A stretch of DNA of 64,000 bases from Pseudomonas migulae (GCF_024169315.1 NZ_JALJWR010000001.1:5692501-5756500); one strand, 5' to 3'. Shown: positions 8,206-17,325, counted from the stretch's first letter. Made by a program: numbers and translations. Notes: a model not told the origin generated them from the sequence alone.

Positions 8206-8988
8206 ATGACCACTCTGCACGCTGAAGCTGTCGGCAAGCGCACCTGGCCGCAGTACGCCGGTTGGGGGCTGTTTCTGCTCCTGCTGGCCTGGGCCTGGCA
8301 CGGCGCCGAGATGAACCCGATGGCGCTGTACCGTGACTCGGGAAACATGGCGACCTTCGCCGCCGATTTCTTTCCGCCTGACTTTCACGAATGGCGCGCC
8401 TACCTCAAGGAAATGATCGTCACCGTCCAGATCGCCCTGTGGGGCACGGTGCTGGCGATTGTCTGCTCGGTGCCGCTGGGCATTCTCTGCTCGGAGAACA
8501 TCACCCCCTGGTGGATCCACCAGCCACTGCGCCGGGTGATGGACGCCTTCCGCTCCATCAACGAAATGGTCTTCGCCATGTTGTTCGTCGTGGCAGTCGG
8601 GTTGGGGCCGTTTGCCGGGGTATTGGCGCTGTGGATCAGCACCACCGGCGTGCTCGCCAAGCTGTTTGCCGAAGCGGTCGAGGCGATTGATCCGGGCCCG
8701 GTTGAAGGGGTTCGCGCCACCGGTGCCAGCGCCTTGCAGGAAGTGATCTACGGGGTGATTCCGCAAGTGATGCCGCTGTGGGTCTCCTACGCGCTGTATC
8801 GCTTCGAGGCCAACGTGCGCTCCGCGACCGTGGTGGGGATGGTCGGTGCCGGCGGGATCGGCGTGATTCTGTGGGAGAACATCCGCGCCTTCCAGTTTGT
8901 TCAAACGTGCGCGGTCTTGCTGGTGATCATCGTCGTGGTGAGCCTGATCGACATCCTGTCGCAACGCCTGCGCAAGCAGTTCATCTGA
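8206..8988 (+). CDS. phnE: PhnE, phosphonate ABC transporter permease
   Basis: A 260-residue inner-membrane permease with about six helices. The cytoplasmic EAA loop that contacts PhnC is visible ([32 protein letters not shown]). The ATG at 8206 follows a GGAGAAACC ribosome site; an in-frame ATG at 8110 lies inside the REP pair and is unlikely. It is separated from phnD by the REPIN and is followed by a terminator-like hairpin before phnF. Confidence 0.94.
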   Translation: MTTLHAEAVGKRTWPQYAGWGLFLLLLAWAWHGAEMNPMALYRDSGNMATFAADFFPPDFHEWRAYLKEMIVTVQIALWGTVLAIVCSVPLGILCSENITPWWIHQPLRRVMDAFRSINEMVFAMLFVVAVGLGPFAGVLALWISTTGVLAKLFAEAVEAIDPGPVEGVRATGASALQEVIYGVIPQVMPLWVSYALYRFEANVRSATVVGMVGAGGIGVILWENIRAFQFVQTCAVLLVIIVVVSLIDILSQRLRKQFI

Positions 8989-8999
8989 ATTTCGGAGGG

Positions 9000-9020
9000 G
9001 TGCCCGTGGGCGCTTTTTTT
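9000..9020 (+). terminator. Terminator-like hairpin between phnE and phnF
   Basis: A short GC-rich stem GTGCCC / GGGCGC (one G-T wobble) is followed after the stem by seven T residues, ending four bases before the phnF ATG. It would split the transport genes phnCDE from phnF and the C-P lyase genes unless read through. The stem is short, so termination may be partial. Confidence 0.5.
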
Positions 9021-9024
9021 AAGC

Positions 9025-9729
9025 ATGCAGTTGTCTAGACAAGATGAGCCGGTGTACCGCGAACTGGCCGACATCCTGCGGCGCGAGCTGGCCGATTATC
9101 AGGCCGGAGACTTCCTGCCGGCGGAGGTGCAGTTGGCCGAGCGTTTCGGGGTCAACCGCCATACCTTGCGCCGCGCCATCGATGAGCTGGTGTTCGAAGG
9201 CAGCCTGCTGCGCCGCCAGGGCAAGGGCACGCAGGTGCTGGAACGGCCGCTGATTTATCCGATGGCCGCCGACAGTGCCTACAGCCAATCGTTGTCGGCC
9301 CAGGGGCTCGGCGTTGAAGCCGTCCTGCTCAAGCGTCGTTACTGCTTCGCCAGTCGTGAAGAGGCGCAACACCTCGGTCTGGTCGAGATGGCGCCGATGA
9401 TCGAGTTGCAGACCCTGCGCAAGCTCGACCACCAGCCCGTCAGCCTGATTCGCCATCGCTACTGCGCCAGCCATGCGCCGTTGCTGGCGGACTACACCGG
9501 CGGTTCCCTGCGCCAATACCTGAGCGAGCGCGACCTGCCGCTGACCCGCACCCTGAGCCTGATCGGCGCCCGTTTGCCCAGCCGCGAAGAAGCCGCGTTG
9601 CTGATGATGCCGCGGCATTTGCCGGCGCTGAGTGTGTTCACCCTTTCCCGCGATCGCGATGGCCGCCCGGTGGAGCTGGCCCAGTCCACCAGCCGTTCGG
9701 ATCGCTTCCAGTACCAGGTCGTCACCTGA
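9025..9729 (+). CDS. phnF: PhnF, GntR-family (HutC/FarR type) regulator of phosphonate genes
   Basis: A 234-residue regulator. The N-terminal winged helix (VYRELADILRRELADYQAGDFLPAEVQLAERFGVNRHTLRRAIDELV...) is the GntR DNA-binding domain. The C-terminal ~150 residues form the UbiC-like ligand pocket of the HutC subgroup. The start MQLSRQ resembles the MHLSRQ start remembered for the E. coli protein, supporting ATG 9025 despite the lack of a good ribosome site. Codons 3-6 coincide with a perfect palindrome (see the operator entry). phnG follows directly, the stop codon touching an upstream ATG. Confidence 0.93.
   Translation: MQLSRQDEPVYRELADILRRELADYQAGDFLPAEVQLAERFGVNRHTLRRAIDELVFEGSLLRRQGKGTQVLERPLIYPMAADSAYSQSLSAQGLGVEAVLLKRRYCFASREEAQHLGLVEMAPMIELQTLRKLDHQPVSLIRHRYCASHAPLLADYTGGSLRQYLSERDLPLTRTLSLIGARLPSREEAALLMMPRHLPALSVFTLSRDRDGRPVELAQSTSRSDRFQYQVVT
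9031..9042. promoter_or_regulatory. Palindromic operator candidate inside the phnF start region
   Basis: Perfect 12-bp palindrome TTGTCTAGACAA covering phnF codons 3-6. HutC-type GntR regulators bind TGGTCTAGACCA-like sites, so this is a plausible PhnF autoregulatory site. It also encodes conserved residues, which weakens the case for selection as an operator. Confidence 0.5.
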
Positions 9730-9740
9730 TGGAGAACGCA

Positions 9741-10190
9741 ATGCAAAACCCTGTTCCTCACACCGAGCGGCAACACTGGATCGGCGTGCTGGCCCGCGCT
9801 CGTCGCAGTGAATTGCAGCCCTTCGAAGACGCACTGCGCGACGTCGAGTACCAACTGATCCGCGCCCCGGAAATCGGCATGACCCTGGTCCGTGGGCGCA
9901 TGGGCGGCAACGGTGCACCGTTCAACGTCGGCGAAATGAGCGTGACCCGTTGCGTGGTGCGCCTGGCCGATGGCCGCACCGGTTACAGCTACCTGACGGG
10001 GCGCGACAAGGTCCACGCCGAGTCGGCTGCCCTGGCCGACGCGCATTTGCAGGGCGCGCAGCAACGCCATTGGCTGGATCAAGTGATCACGCCGCTGGCT
10101 AACGCCCAGGCACAACGCCGGGCGCAGAAAGAGGCGGAAACCGCCGCCACCAAAGTCGAATTCTTCACCCTTGTGCGAGGCGAAAACTGA
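9741..10190 (+). CDS. phnG: PhnG, C-P lyase core subunit
   Basis: A 149-residue subunit of the PhnGHIJ core complex, which (with PhnI, H and L) transfers the phosphonate to ATP-derived ribose. It contains the conserved GMTLVRGRMGGNGAPFNVGEMSVTR stretch (given here as GMTLVRGRMGG followed by APFNVGEMSVTR) and a C-terminal helical segment. Two in-frame ATGs exist, at 9729 and 9741. The second is preferred because GGAG at 9731-9734 is correctly spaced before it. The stop overlaps the phnH start. Confidence 0.93.
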   Translation: MQNPVPHTERQHWIGVLARARRSELQPFEDALRDVEYQLIRAPEIGMTLVRGRMGGNGAPFNVGEMSVTRCVVRLADGRTGYSYLTGRDKVHAESAALADAHLQGAQQRHWLDQVITPLANAQAQRRAQKEAETAATKVEFFTLVRGEN

Positions 10191-10780
10191 TGAGCGCACC
10201 GTTGTTGCAACCGGCGTTTACCGACCCGGTGCTGGATGCCCAGCGTGGTTTTCGCGCCGCGCTCAAAGCGCTGGCCGGCCCTGGATTGATCCAGACGTTG
10301 CACGCCTCGCCGAGCCTTGAAGGGTTGGCGCCGGCCACCTACGCGCTGTGCCTGGCGTTGCTGGATGTCGACACGCCGCTGTGGCTGTCGCCGTCCTTCG
10401 ACACGCCGGCAATCCGCGCCAACCTGGCGTTCCACTGCGGTTGCCCGCTGACCGCAAACCGAGAAAACGCGCGGTTTGCCTTGCTCGCGGCCGATGATCT
10501 GCTCGACCTCAGCGGCTTTGATCATGGCAATGACCGTTACCCCGATCAGTCCTGCACCTTGCTCGTTCAGCTACCGAATCTGGACAGCGGAGCACGGTTG
10601 GCCTGGCGTGGGCCGGGGATCGAAACCGAGCACGCTGTCGCGTTGCCCGTGGCCGAAGGCTTCTGGCGCGAGCGCGAACAGCGCAACGAATTTCCCCGCG
10701 GCCTGGATCTGTTTTTCACCGCCGGCCAAGACGTGATGGGTTTGCCGCGTAGCACCCGCATTACACAGGAGCGTATCTGA
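10190..10780 (+). CDS. phnH: PhnH, C-P lyase core subunit
   Basis: A 196-residue subunit of the C-P lyase core. The N-terminal LQPAFTDPVLDAQRGFRAAL is characteristic of PhnH, followed by alternating strands and helices of its PLP-transferase-like fold, which lacks cofactor residues in the family. ATG overlaps the phnG stop (TGATG arrangement) and the stop overlaps the phnI ATG, so PhnG, H and I are produced in a coupled way. Confidence 0.93.
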   Translation: MSAPLLQPAFTDPVLDAQRGFRAALKALAGPGLIQTLHASPSLEGLAPATYALCLALLDVDTPLWLSPSFDTPAIRANLAFHCGCPLTANRENARFALLAADDLLDLSGFDHGNDRYPDQSCTLLVQLPNLDSGARLAWRGPGIETEHAVALPVAEGFWREREQRNEFPRGLDLFFTAGQDVMGLPRSTRITQERI

Positions 10781-11856
10781 TGTACGTAGCCGTCAAGGGT
10801 GGCGAACAGGCCATCGACAATGCTCACCGCCTGCTGGCGAAAAAGCGCCGGGGCGATACCTCGGTCACGGAGCTGGGCATTGAGCAAATCCGCCAGCAAC
10901 TGCCGTTGGCCGTGGCGCGGGTGATGAGTGAAGGTTCGCTCTACGACGAAGAACTGGCCGCGCTGGCGATCAAGCAGGCGGCGGGCGATCTGGTGGAAGC
11001 GATCTTCCTGCTGCGCGCCTACCGCACCACGTTGCCGCGTTTCAGCCCGAGCCTGCCGATCGACACCTCGAACATGCAGCTCAGCCGGCGTCTGTCCGCC
11101 ACATTCAAGGACGTGCCCGGCGGGCAACTGCTCGGGCCGACCTTCGATTACACCCATCGTCTGCTCGACTTTGCGCTGCTCGCCGAAGGCGAATATCCCG
11201 GGCCGCCAACCCTCCCAAACGCCAGTCTCGAACCTTGCCCACGGGTTCTGGGTCTGCTGGCCAAGGAAGGCCTGATCAAGAACGAAACCGACAACAGCGA
11301 CAGCGTCGCCGACATCACCCGCGATCCGCTGGAACTGCCGGCCAGCCGCGCCCAACGCTTGCAGGCCCTGGCCCGTGGCGATGAAGGTTTTCTGCTCGCG
11401 CTGGGCTATTCCACCCAACGCGGTTATGGCCGCAATCACCCGTTCGCCGGGGAAATTCGCATCGGTGAAGTGGAGGTCTGGATCGATCCCGAAGAATTGG
11501 GTTTCCCCATCTGCCTGGGCGGCATTGAAGTGACAGAGTGCGAAATGGTCAACCAGTTCGTCGGCTCGGCAACCGAACTGGCGCAGTTCACCCGCGGTTA
11601 CGGCCTGGCCTTCGGACACGCCGAGCGCAAGGCCATGGGCATGGCGCTGGTCGATCGCGCGTTGCGAGCCGGGGAGTTCAACGAAGAGATCGTGTCCCCG
11701 GCGCAGCAGGAAGAATTCGTACTGATGCACTGCGACAACGTCGAGGCCGCCGGTTTCGTCTCGCACCTCAAATTACCTCACTACGTGGACTTCCAGGCCG
11801 AACTGGAACTGATCCGCAAACTGCGCAAGCCTGCCGAGGGCCACAGCCATGAATGA
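10780..11856 (+). CDS. phnI: PhnI, C-P lyase core subunit (ribose transferase component)
   Basis: A 358-residue subunit, full length for the family. It opens MYVAVKGGEQAIDNAHRLLAKKRRGD, a hallmark of PhnI. In the established pathway PhnI with PhnG, H and L forms the alpha-D-ribose-1-methylphosphonate-5-triphosphate intermediate with release of adenine. The gene overlaps phnH by one base and phnJ by eight bases. Confidence 0.95.
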   Translation: MYVAVKGGEQAIDNAHRLLAKKRRGDTSVTELGIEQIRQQLPLAVARVMSEGSLYDEELAALAIKQAAGDLVEAIFLLRAYRTTLPRFSPSLPIDTSNMQLSRRLSATFKDVPGGQLLGPTFDYTHRLLDFALLAEGEYPGPPTLPNASLEPCPRVLGLLAKEGLIKNETDNSDSVADITRDPLELPASRAQRLQALARGDEGFLLALGYSTQRGYGRNHPFAGEIRIGEVEVWIDPEELGFPICLGGIEVTECEMVNQFVGSATELAQFTRGYGLAFGHAERKAMGMALVDRALRAGEFNEEIVSPAQQEEFVLMHCDNVEAAGFVSHLKLPHYVDFQAELELIRKLRKPAEGHSHE

Positions 11857-12721
11857 CTTGATGCAGGCACCGGTTCGCGATGCGGCGTACAACTTTGCCT
11901 ACCTCGATGAACAGACCAAACGCATGATCCGCCGCGCCTTGCTCAAGGCCGTGTCGATCCCCGGTTACCAGGTGCCGTTCGGTGGCCGCGAGATGCCGTT
12001 GCCTTACGGTTGGGGCACCGGCGGCATGCAATTGACCGCGGCGATTCTCGGCGACGATGACGTGCTCAAGGTCATCGACCAGGGCGCGGACGACACCACC
12101 AATGCCGTGTCGATCCGCCGTTTCTTCGCGCGCACCGCTGGCGTCATGACCACCGAAAGCACGCCGGCTGCCACGGTGATCCAGACCCGCCACCGCATCC
12201 CGGAAACCCCGCTGCACGCCGATCAGATCATGGTCTACCAAGTGCCGATCCCGGAGCCGTTGCGCTTTATCGAGCCGTCCGAAACCGAGACCCGGACCAT
12301 GCACGCCCTCAACGATTACGGGGTCATGCACGTCAAGCTCTACGAAGACATCGCCACTTTCGGCCACATCGCTACCGCTTATGCCTACCCGGTGATGGTC
12401 GACGAACGCTACGTGATGGACCCGTCGCCAATCCCCAAATTCGACAACCCGAAACTCGACATGAGCCCGGCGCTGATGCTGTTCGGTGCCGGTCGGGAAA
12501 AGCGTTTGTACGCGGTGCCGCCGTACACAAAAGTCACCAGCCTCGACTTTGAGGACCACCCGTTCGAAGTGCAGAAGTGGGACGAGTGCTGCGCCATTTG
12601 CGGCAGCCACGATTCGTTCCTCGACGAGCTGATCATCGACGACGCCGGAACCCAGAGCTTCGTCTGTTCCGACACCTATTACTGCGCCCAGCGCGTCAGC
12701 CAGCAGGAGCAGGGCCAATGA
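11849..12721 (+). CDS. phnJ: PhnJ, radical-SAM C-P lyase
   Basis: A 290-residue radical-SAM enzyme that breaks the carbon-phosphorus bond of ribose methylphosphonate. The iron-sulfur cysteines Cys248, Cys251 and Cys273 and the thiyl cysteine Cys279 have the same spacing (3, 22, 6) as the four functional cysteines of the E. coli enzyme. Gly39 in SIPGYQVPF corresponds to the glycyl radical residue. All key residues are therefore present. It has a seven-residue N-terminal extension relative to the remembered E. coli protein. An additional Cys247 sits next to the cluster cysteine. Start overlaps phnI and stop overlaps phnK. Confidence 0.97.
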   Translation: MNDLMQAPVRDAAYNFAYLDEQTKRMIRRALLKAVSIPGYQVPFGGREMPLPYGWGTGGMQLTAAILGDDDVLKVIDQGADDTTNAVSIRRFFARTAGVMTTESTPAATVIQTRHRIPETPLHADQIMVYQVPIPEPLRFIEPSETETRTMHALNDYGVMHVKLYEDIATFGHIATAYAYPVMVDERYVMDPSPIPKFDNPKLDMSPALMLFGAGREKRLYAVPPYTKVTSLDFEDHPFEVQKWDECCAICGSHDSFLDELIIDDAGTQSFVCSDTYYCAQRVSQQEQGQ

Positions 12722-13524
12722 ACCAGGCGCTGAAAAACCAACTGTCCGTGGCCACCGAGCCTTTGCTGCAAGTGCGTGACCTGTCGCTGCTGTACGGCCC
12801 GGAGAAGGGTTGCCAGGGTGTCAGTTTCGACTTGTATCCCGGTGAGGTGCTGGGGATCGTCGGCGAGTCCGGTTCGGGCAAATCGACTTTGCTCTCATTG
12901 CTCAGCGGGCGCCTGCCGCCCCACAGCGGCAGCATCGGTTACCGCGACAAACAGAGCCAATGGCTCGATCTGTACAGCGCCAGTGAGGCCGAGCGCCGGA
13001 CCTTGCTGCGCACCGAGTGGGGCTTCGTCGAACAGAATCCTCGGGACGGTTTGCGCATGGGCGTTTCCGCCGGCGCCAACATCGGCGAACGCCTGATGGC
13101 CCAGGGCGTGCGCAATTATCAGCAACTGCGCGGCGCGGGGATCGACTGGCTGAGCCAGGTGGAAATCGATCCGCTGCGCATCGACGACTTGCCGCGGACC
13201 TTTTCCGGCGGCATGCAGCAACGCCTGCAAATCGCGCGCAATCTGGTCTCGAGCCCGCGGCTCGTGTTCATGGACGAACCCACGGGCGGCCTCGACGTGT
13301 CGGTGCAGGCGCGCTTGCTCGACCTGCTGCGCGGACTGGTGCGTGAACTGGACCTGGCGGTGGTCATCGTCACCCACGACCTGGCGGTGGCCCGTTTGCT
13401 GGCGGACCGGCTGATGGTGATGCGGCGTTCGCGGGTGGTGGAAACCGGACTGACCGACCAGATCCTCGACGACCCGCAGCACCCTTACTCGCAACTGCTG
13501 GTGTCTTCGGTGTTGCAGCCGTGA
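12718..13524 (+). CDS. phnK: PhnK, ABC-type ATPase bound to the C-P lyase core
   Basis: A 268-residue ABC ATPase without a permease partner. Walker A GESGSGKST, signature FSGGMQQRLQIARNL and Walker B LVFMDEPTGGLDV are intact. PhnK docks on PhnGHIJ rather than acting in transport. The start is the ATG at 12718, overlapping the phnJ stop (ATGA). Confidence 0.94.
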   Translation: MNQALKNQLSVATEPLLQVRDLSLLYGPEKGCQGVSFDLYPGEVLGIVGESGSGKSTLLSLLSGRLPPHSGSIGYRDKQSQWLDLYSASEAERRTLLRTEWGFVEQNPRDGLRMGVSAGANIGERLMAQGVRNYQQLRGAGIDWLSQVEIDPLRIDDLPRTFSGGMQQRLQIARNLVSSPRLVFMDEPTGGLDVSVQARLLDLLRGLVRELDLAVVIVTHDLAVARLLADRLMVMRRSRVVETGLTDQILDDPQHPYSQLLVSSVLQP

Positions 13525-13553
13525 AGCCTTGTCCATCTGTGGAAGTCCGAGCG

Positions 13554-14273
13554 ATGAATACCTTGATCGAGGTCCGTGACCTCTCGAAAACCTTCACCCT
13601 GCATCAGCAGCATGGCGTGGTCCTGAACGTGCTGCGCGGGGTGGATTTCAGTGTGGCGGGCGGCGAATGCCTGGTGCTGCATGGCCAGTCCGGCGCCGGT
13701 AAAAGCACCTTGTTGCGCACCCTTTATGGCAACTATCTGCCGGCGGGCGGCAGCATTCGCGTGCAGCACGACGGTCACTGGCTGGAGATGGTGGGCGCCG
13801 AGCCGCGCGACATTCTCCAGGTGCGCCAGCGAACCCTGGGCTATGTCAGTCAGTTCCTGCGGGTGATCCCGCGGGTGGCCTGCCTGGACGTGGTGATGGA
13901 GCCGGCCCTGGCCCGTGGCTGGTCAAAACACCTGGCGCAATCGCGCGCCGAGCTGTTGCTCAGCCGTCTGAATATCCCGCAACGCCTGTGGCAGTTGGCA
14001 CCCGGCACGTTCTCCGGTGGCGAGCAGCAGCGGGTGAACATCGCCCGCGGCTTCATGGTGGCGTGGCCGGTGATGTTGCTCGATGAACCGACAGCGTCCC
14101 TGGACGACATCAATCGCCAGGTGGTGCTGGAACTGATGAATGAGGCGAAAGCGGCAGGCGCTGCGCTGATCGGCATCTTCCACGACCGCACCGCCCGCGA
14201 GGCGGTCGCCGATCGCCATCTCGACATGACCCCAGCCGCTGTGAACCACGAGGAATACGCCAATGTCCGCTGA
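13554..14273 (+). CDS. phnL: PhnL, ABC-type ATPase of the C-P lyase pathway
   Basis: A 239-residue ABC ATPase with Walker A GQSGAGKST, signature FSGGEQQRVNIARGF and Walker B VMLLDEPTASLDD. It is required with PhnGHI for formation of the ribose phosphonate triphosphate. ATG 13554 (MNTLIEVRDLSKTF) is preferred because a GGAAG lies eight bases upstream; an in-frame GTG at 13521 would add 11 residues. The last 11 bases overlap phnM. Confidence 0.93.
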   Translation: MNTLIEVRDLSKTFTLHQQHGVVLNVLRGVDFSVAGGECLVLHGQSGAGKSTLLRTLYGNYLPAGGSIRVQHDGHWLEMVGAEPRDILQVRQRTLGYVSQFLRVIPRVACLDVVMEPALARGWSKHLAQSRAELLLSRLNIPQRLWQLAPGTFSGGEQQRVNIARGFMVAWPVMLLDEPTASLDDINRQVVLELMNEAKAAGAALIGIFHDRTAREAVADRHLDMTPAAVNHEEYANVR

Positions 14274-15408
14274 ACAGATCCTCAGCAATGCCCGACTGGT
14301 CACCGCTGACCGTGTGTTCCTCGGCTCCGTGGTCATGCGTGACGGTTTGATCGCTGACGTCGCCGAAGGCCTGAGCCGCTTGCCTCAGGCGCAGGACCTC
14401 AACAGTGATTTCCTGTTGCCCGGCCTCGTTGAGCTGCACACCGATAACCTGGAAAAACACATGACCCCGCGCCCCGGCGTGGACTGGCCATCGCGCTCGG
14501 CGGTGCTCAGTCACGATGCACAGATCATCGCGGCCGGCATCACTACGGTGTTCGACGCCATTTCCATTGGCGATGTGAACCCCAAAGGCAATCGCATGCA
14601 GAAATTGCCGGCGATGCTTGAAGCCATCTCCAGCGCCTCCGACGCCGGGCTGACCCGTGCCGAACACCGTCTGCACTTGCGTTGCGAACTGTGCCATCCC
14701 GATACGTTGAGCGTATTCCGCGACCTGGTGGAGCATCCGCTGGTGCAACTGGTCTCGGTGATGGACCACTCGCCGGGCCAGCGCCAGTTTGTGATGGAAT
14801 CCAAGTACCGTGAGTACTACATGGGCAAGTACCACCTGACGAACACGCAGATGGAAGAATTCATCGTGCTGCAGAAGGCCAACTCCCGCGAGTACAGCAC
14901 CCGCTATCGCGCGGCGATTGTCGAGCATTGCCTGGCCCGTGGTCTGTCGGTGGCCAGCCATGACGACGCGACCCTGGCGCATGTCGAGGAGTCGGCGCGC
15001 TATGGCATGACTATCGCCGAATTCCCGACCACCGCCGAGGCGGCGCGCGGCAGTCAGCAAAACGGCATGAAGGTGCTGATGGGGGCACCGAACATCGTAC
15101 GTGGCGGTTCCCACTCGGGTAACGTGGCAGCCGCAGACCTGGCCGCAGAAGGTCTGCTGGAAATTCTTTCCAGTGATTACTACCCGGCCAGTCTGCTGCA
15201 AGCGGCGTTTGCGCTGGCGGCGCAGAGCGAACGGGTCGATCTGGCCGAAGCCATTCGCATGGTCAGCCTGGCTCCGGCCAGGGCCGCCGGGTTAAGTGAT
15301 CGCGGCGAAATCGCCCCGGGCCTGCGCGCCGATCTGGTGCAGGCACGGAGTCAGGACGGTTTGCCGGTGGTCCAGCAAGTATGGCGACAAGCGAAGAGGA
15401 TGTTCTGA
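14263..15408 (+). CDS. phnM: PhnM, ribose-1-phosphonate-5-triphosphate diphosphatase
   Basis: A 381-residue amidohydrolase-superfamily enzyme that removes pyrophosphate from the triphosphate intermediate. The family motif LLPGLVELHTDNLEKHMTPR carries metal ligands around His59 and His66; later metal-site segments LVSVMDHSPGQRQ and SVASHDDAT are also present. Full length. It overlaps phnL at its start and phnN by one base at its stop. Confidence 0.95.
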   Translation: MSAEQILSNARLVTADRVFLGSVVMRDGLIADVAEGLSRLPQAQDLNSDFLLPGLVELHTDNLEKHMTPRPGVDWPSRSAVLSHDAQIIAAGITTVFDAISIGDVNPKGNRMQKLPAMLEAISSASDAGLTRAEHRLHLRCELCHPDTLSVFRDLVEHPLVQLVSVMDHSPGQRQFVMESKYREYYMGKYHLTNTQMEEFIVLQKANSREYSTRYRAAIVEHCLARGLSVASHDDATLAHVEESARYGMTIAEFPTTAEAARGSQQNGMKVLMGAPNIVRGGSHSGNVAAADLAAEGLLEILSSDYYPASLLQAAFALAAQSERVDLAEAIRMVSLAPARAAGLSDRGEIAPGLRADLVQARSQDGLPVVQQVWRQAKRMF

Positions 15409-15974
15409 TGTCAGGCAGGTTGATCTATCTCATTGGGCCTTCAGGTTCGGGCAAGGACAGCCTGCTGGATGCCGCACGAACGCGGTTGGCCGAACGCGGC
15501 TGTCGTATCGTGCGGCGGGTCATCACACGCTCGGCGGAAGCGGTCGGGGAGGCGGCGCTGGGCGTCAGCCAGCAGCAGTTCGCCGAGATGCAGGCCCAGG
15601 GTGCATTTGCCCTGAGCTGGCAGGCCAATGGCCTGGCTTATGGCATTCCGCAGGAAATCGACGAGTGGCTGGCGGTGGGGGACGACGTGCTGGTCAACGG
15701 TTCACGCGGGCATCTGCCGCAAACCCGTGAGCGCTATCCAGACGTGTTGGTGGTGTTGCTGACCGTGGACCAGGCGGTGCTGCGCCAGCGTTTGCTGGCG
15801 CGCGGGCGTGAGTCGGTGGCCGAGATCGACCAGCGGCTGACGCGTAATGCCCGTTTCAGTGAGCGCCTGTTGGCGGAGGACCCGAGCGTGCATCTGCTCG
15901 ACAACTCCGGACCGCTGGAGCACACCGTCGAGCACCTGTTGGCCTGCATCGACGAGCCCGCCCCATGCGCCTGA
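15408..15974 (+). CDS. phnN: PhnN, ribose-1,5-bisphosphokinase
   Basis: A 188-residue P-loop kinase related to guanylate kinase that phosphorylates ribose 1,5-bisphosphate to PRPP, returning the sugar to central metabolism. The P-loop is GPSGSGKDS (about residues 9-17). The start ATG overlaps the phnM stop (TGATG); an upstream in-frame ATG at 15381 lies within phnM and is not favoured. The stop codon lies inside the start of phnP (10-base overlap). Confidence 0.93.
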   Translation: MSGRLIYLIGPSGSGKDSLLDAARTRLAERGCRIVRRVITRSAEAVGEAALGVSQQQFAEMQAQGAFALSWQANGLAYGIPQEIDEWLAVGDDVLVNGSRGHLPQTRERYPDVLVVLLTVDQAVLRQRLLARGRESVAEIDQRLTRNARFSERLLAEDPSVHLLDNSGPLEHTVEHLLACIDEPAPCA

Positions 15975-16714
15975 CCTTGTTGGGCACCGGCGATGCCCGA
16001 CAGGTGCCGGTCTATGGCTGTGAATGTCAGGCCTGCATCCGCGCGCGTATCGATGAACGCTGGCGACGACGACCGTGCTGCGCGCTGATCGAATGTGGTG
16101 ATCAACGCTGGCTGATCGACAGTGGCCTGCCGGACCTGACCGAACGTTTCCCGCCGCGCAGCTTCAACGGTATTTTCCAGACCCACTACCACGCCGATCA
16201 CGCCCAAGGGCTGCTGCATTTGCGCTGGGGTCAGGGGCTGGTGATTCCGGTCCATGGTCCGGTGGACCCGGAAGGCCTGGCCGATCTCTACAAGCATCCC
16301 GGGATCCTCGATTTCAGCCAGCCGTTCGATGGCTTCGAAACCCGGCAATTCGGTGCGCTCAGCGTCACCGCGCTGCCGCTGCAACACTCCAGGCCGACCC
16401 TCGGTTACCTGCTGGAAGGAGAAGGGCGCCGGATTGCCTACCTGACCGACACCGTCGGCCTGCCGCCGGCCACCACAGCCCGACTGCAACGTGAGCCGCT
16501 GGACCTGCTGGTGCTCGACTGTTCAATGCCACCGCAGCCGCAGACACCTCGCAATCACAACGATCTGAATCTTGCCTTGCGGTGCATTGACGAGTTGCAA
16601 CCGGAGCAAGCGGTCCTGACGCATGTCGGGCATACGCTGGATGCGTGGTTGCTGGAGCATGGTAGCGAGTTACCGGGGAATGTCAGGGTCGGGTTTGATG
16701 GGGGTGTGGTTTAG
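15965..16714 (+). CDS. phnP: PhnP, 5-phosphoribosyl 1,2-cyclic phosphodiesterase
   Basis: A 249-residue metallo-beta-lactamase-fold enzyme that opens the cyclic phosphate left by PhnJ. The HxHxDH metal site is HYHADH (His74, His76, Asp78, His79). The structural zinc cysteines typical of PhnP are seen as Cys19, Cys21 and Cys24 (GCECQAC). It is the last phn gene; no phnO acetyltransferase is present between phnN and phnP. The gene ends 35 bases before the convergent toxin gene. Confidence 0.95.
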   Translation: MRLTLLGTGDARQVPVYGCECQACIRARIDERWRRRPCCALIECGDQRWLIDSGLPDLTERFPPRSFNGIFQTHYHADHAQGLLHLRWGQGLVIPVHGPVDPEGLADLYKHPGILDFSQPFDGFETRQFGALSVTALPLQHSRPTLGYLLEGEGRRIAYLTDTVGLPPATTARLQREPLDLLVLDCSMPPQPQTPRNHNDLNLALRCIDELQPEQAVLTHVGHTLDAWLLEHGSELPGNVRVGFDGGVV

Positions 16715-16749
16715 CGATTGGACACTTTGCAGTGATGGTCGAAGGGTAT

Positions 16750-17325
16750 TCAGAGCATGGCCTGGTACTGAATCAACGCCTTGGTCGAGTTTGTCAGCCC
16801 TTGTCGCGACAGAAGATTGAGATAGCTGTCGACATCCAGAGGCGGCATTTTTAACTGCTGCCGTTGGCTATGCGCCGCCATGATTACTGCAGACGAGTCC
16901 AGGTCGAAGAGGTTTCCGACGAACTCGTCAGGATGTTGTGCTTCGATACCGAAAGGTTCGAGCGCTTTGCAGGGGAAGTCTTTCTGATTGAAAGTGACGA
17001 TGACGCTCGCGTTACAGCGAATGGCAGCAGCCAGCACATGGCGATCGTCGATATCGGGCAACGTCAGTCCTTCTATCAAATCTTCGTGACCCATCACGCA
17101 CGCGTCGGGCAAAGCCTGATCCATCAGTTCAGACGTGCGATTCAGTTGTCCTGCGGTCAGATCCGGACGGTTTTTGAGCAGATTGCGTTTCCATTCGTTG
17201 TGTATCTCCTGGGACCATTTCGCTCTGAATCGTCCCGAGAGCGCGAGCCACATCAGAAAGTCTCTCAAGGGAGCGGGGTAAAGCACACATGCGTCATATA
17301 CAGCGGTAAAAGAGGAGTTCCTCAC
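16750..17325 (-). CDS. PIN-domain toxin (putative endoribonuclease)
   Basis: A 191-residue protein of the PIN_3 type. The acidic residues expected for metal-dependent RNase activity are present: Asp11 (VYDACVLYP), Glu44 (IHNEW), Asp91/93/94 (LPDIDDRHVLAAAI) and Asp116 (TFNQKDF). About 60 residues follow the PIN core. The start is a GTG overlapping the antitoxin stop by four bases, the classical toxin-antitoxin order with antitoxin first. The base composition looks lower in GC than the adjoining phn genes, suggesting separate acquisition. Activity and target are not known. Confidence 0.85.
   Translation of the reverse strand: MRNSSFTAVYDACVLYPAPLRDFLMWLALSGRFRAKWSQEIHNEWKRNLLKNRPDLTAGQLNRTSELMDQALPDACVMGHEDLIEGLTLPDIDDRHVLAAAIRCNASVIVTFNQKDFPCKALEPFGIEAQHPDEFVGNLFDLDSSAVIMAAHSQRQQLKMPPLDVDSYLNLLSRQGLTNSTKALIQYQAML

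Noticed and set aside
9006..9038. GTG at 9006 as start of phnF
   Set aside because: Out of frame with the GntR domain and stops after ten codons.
15408..16714. Possible phnO between phnN and phnP
   Set aside because: phnN and phnP overlap directly; there is no room for an acetyltransferase gene.
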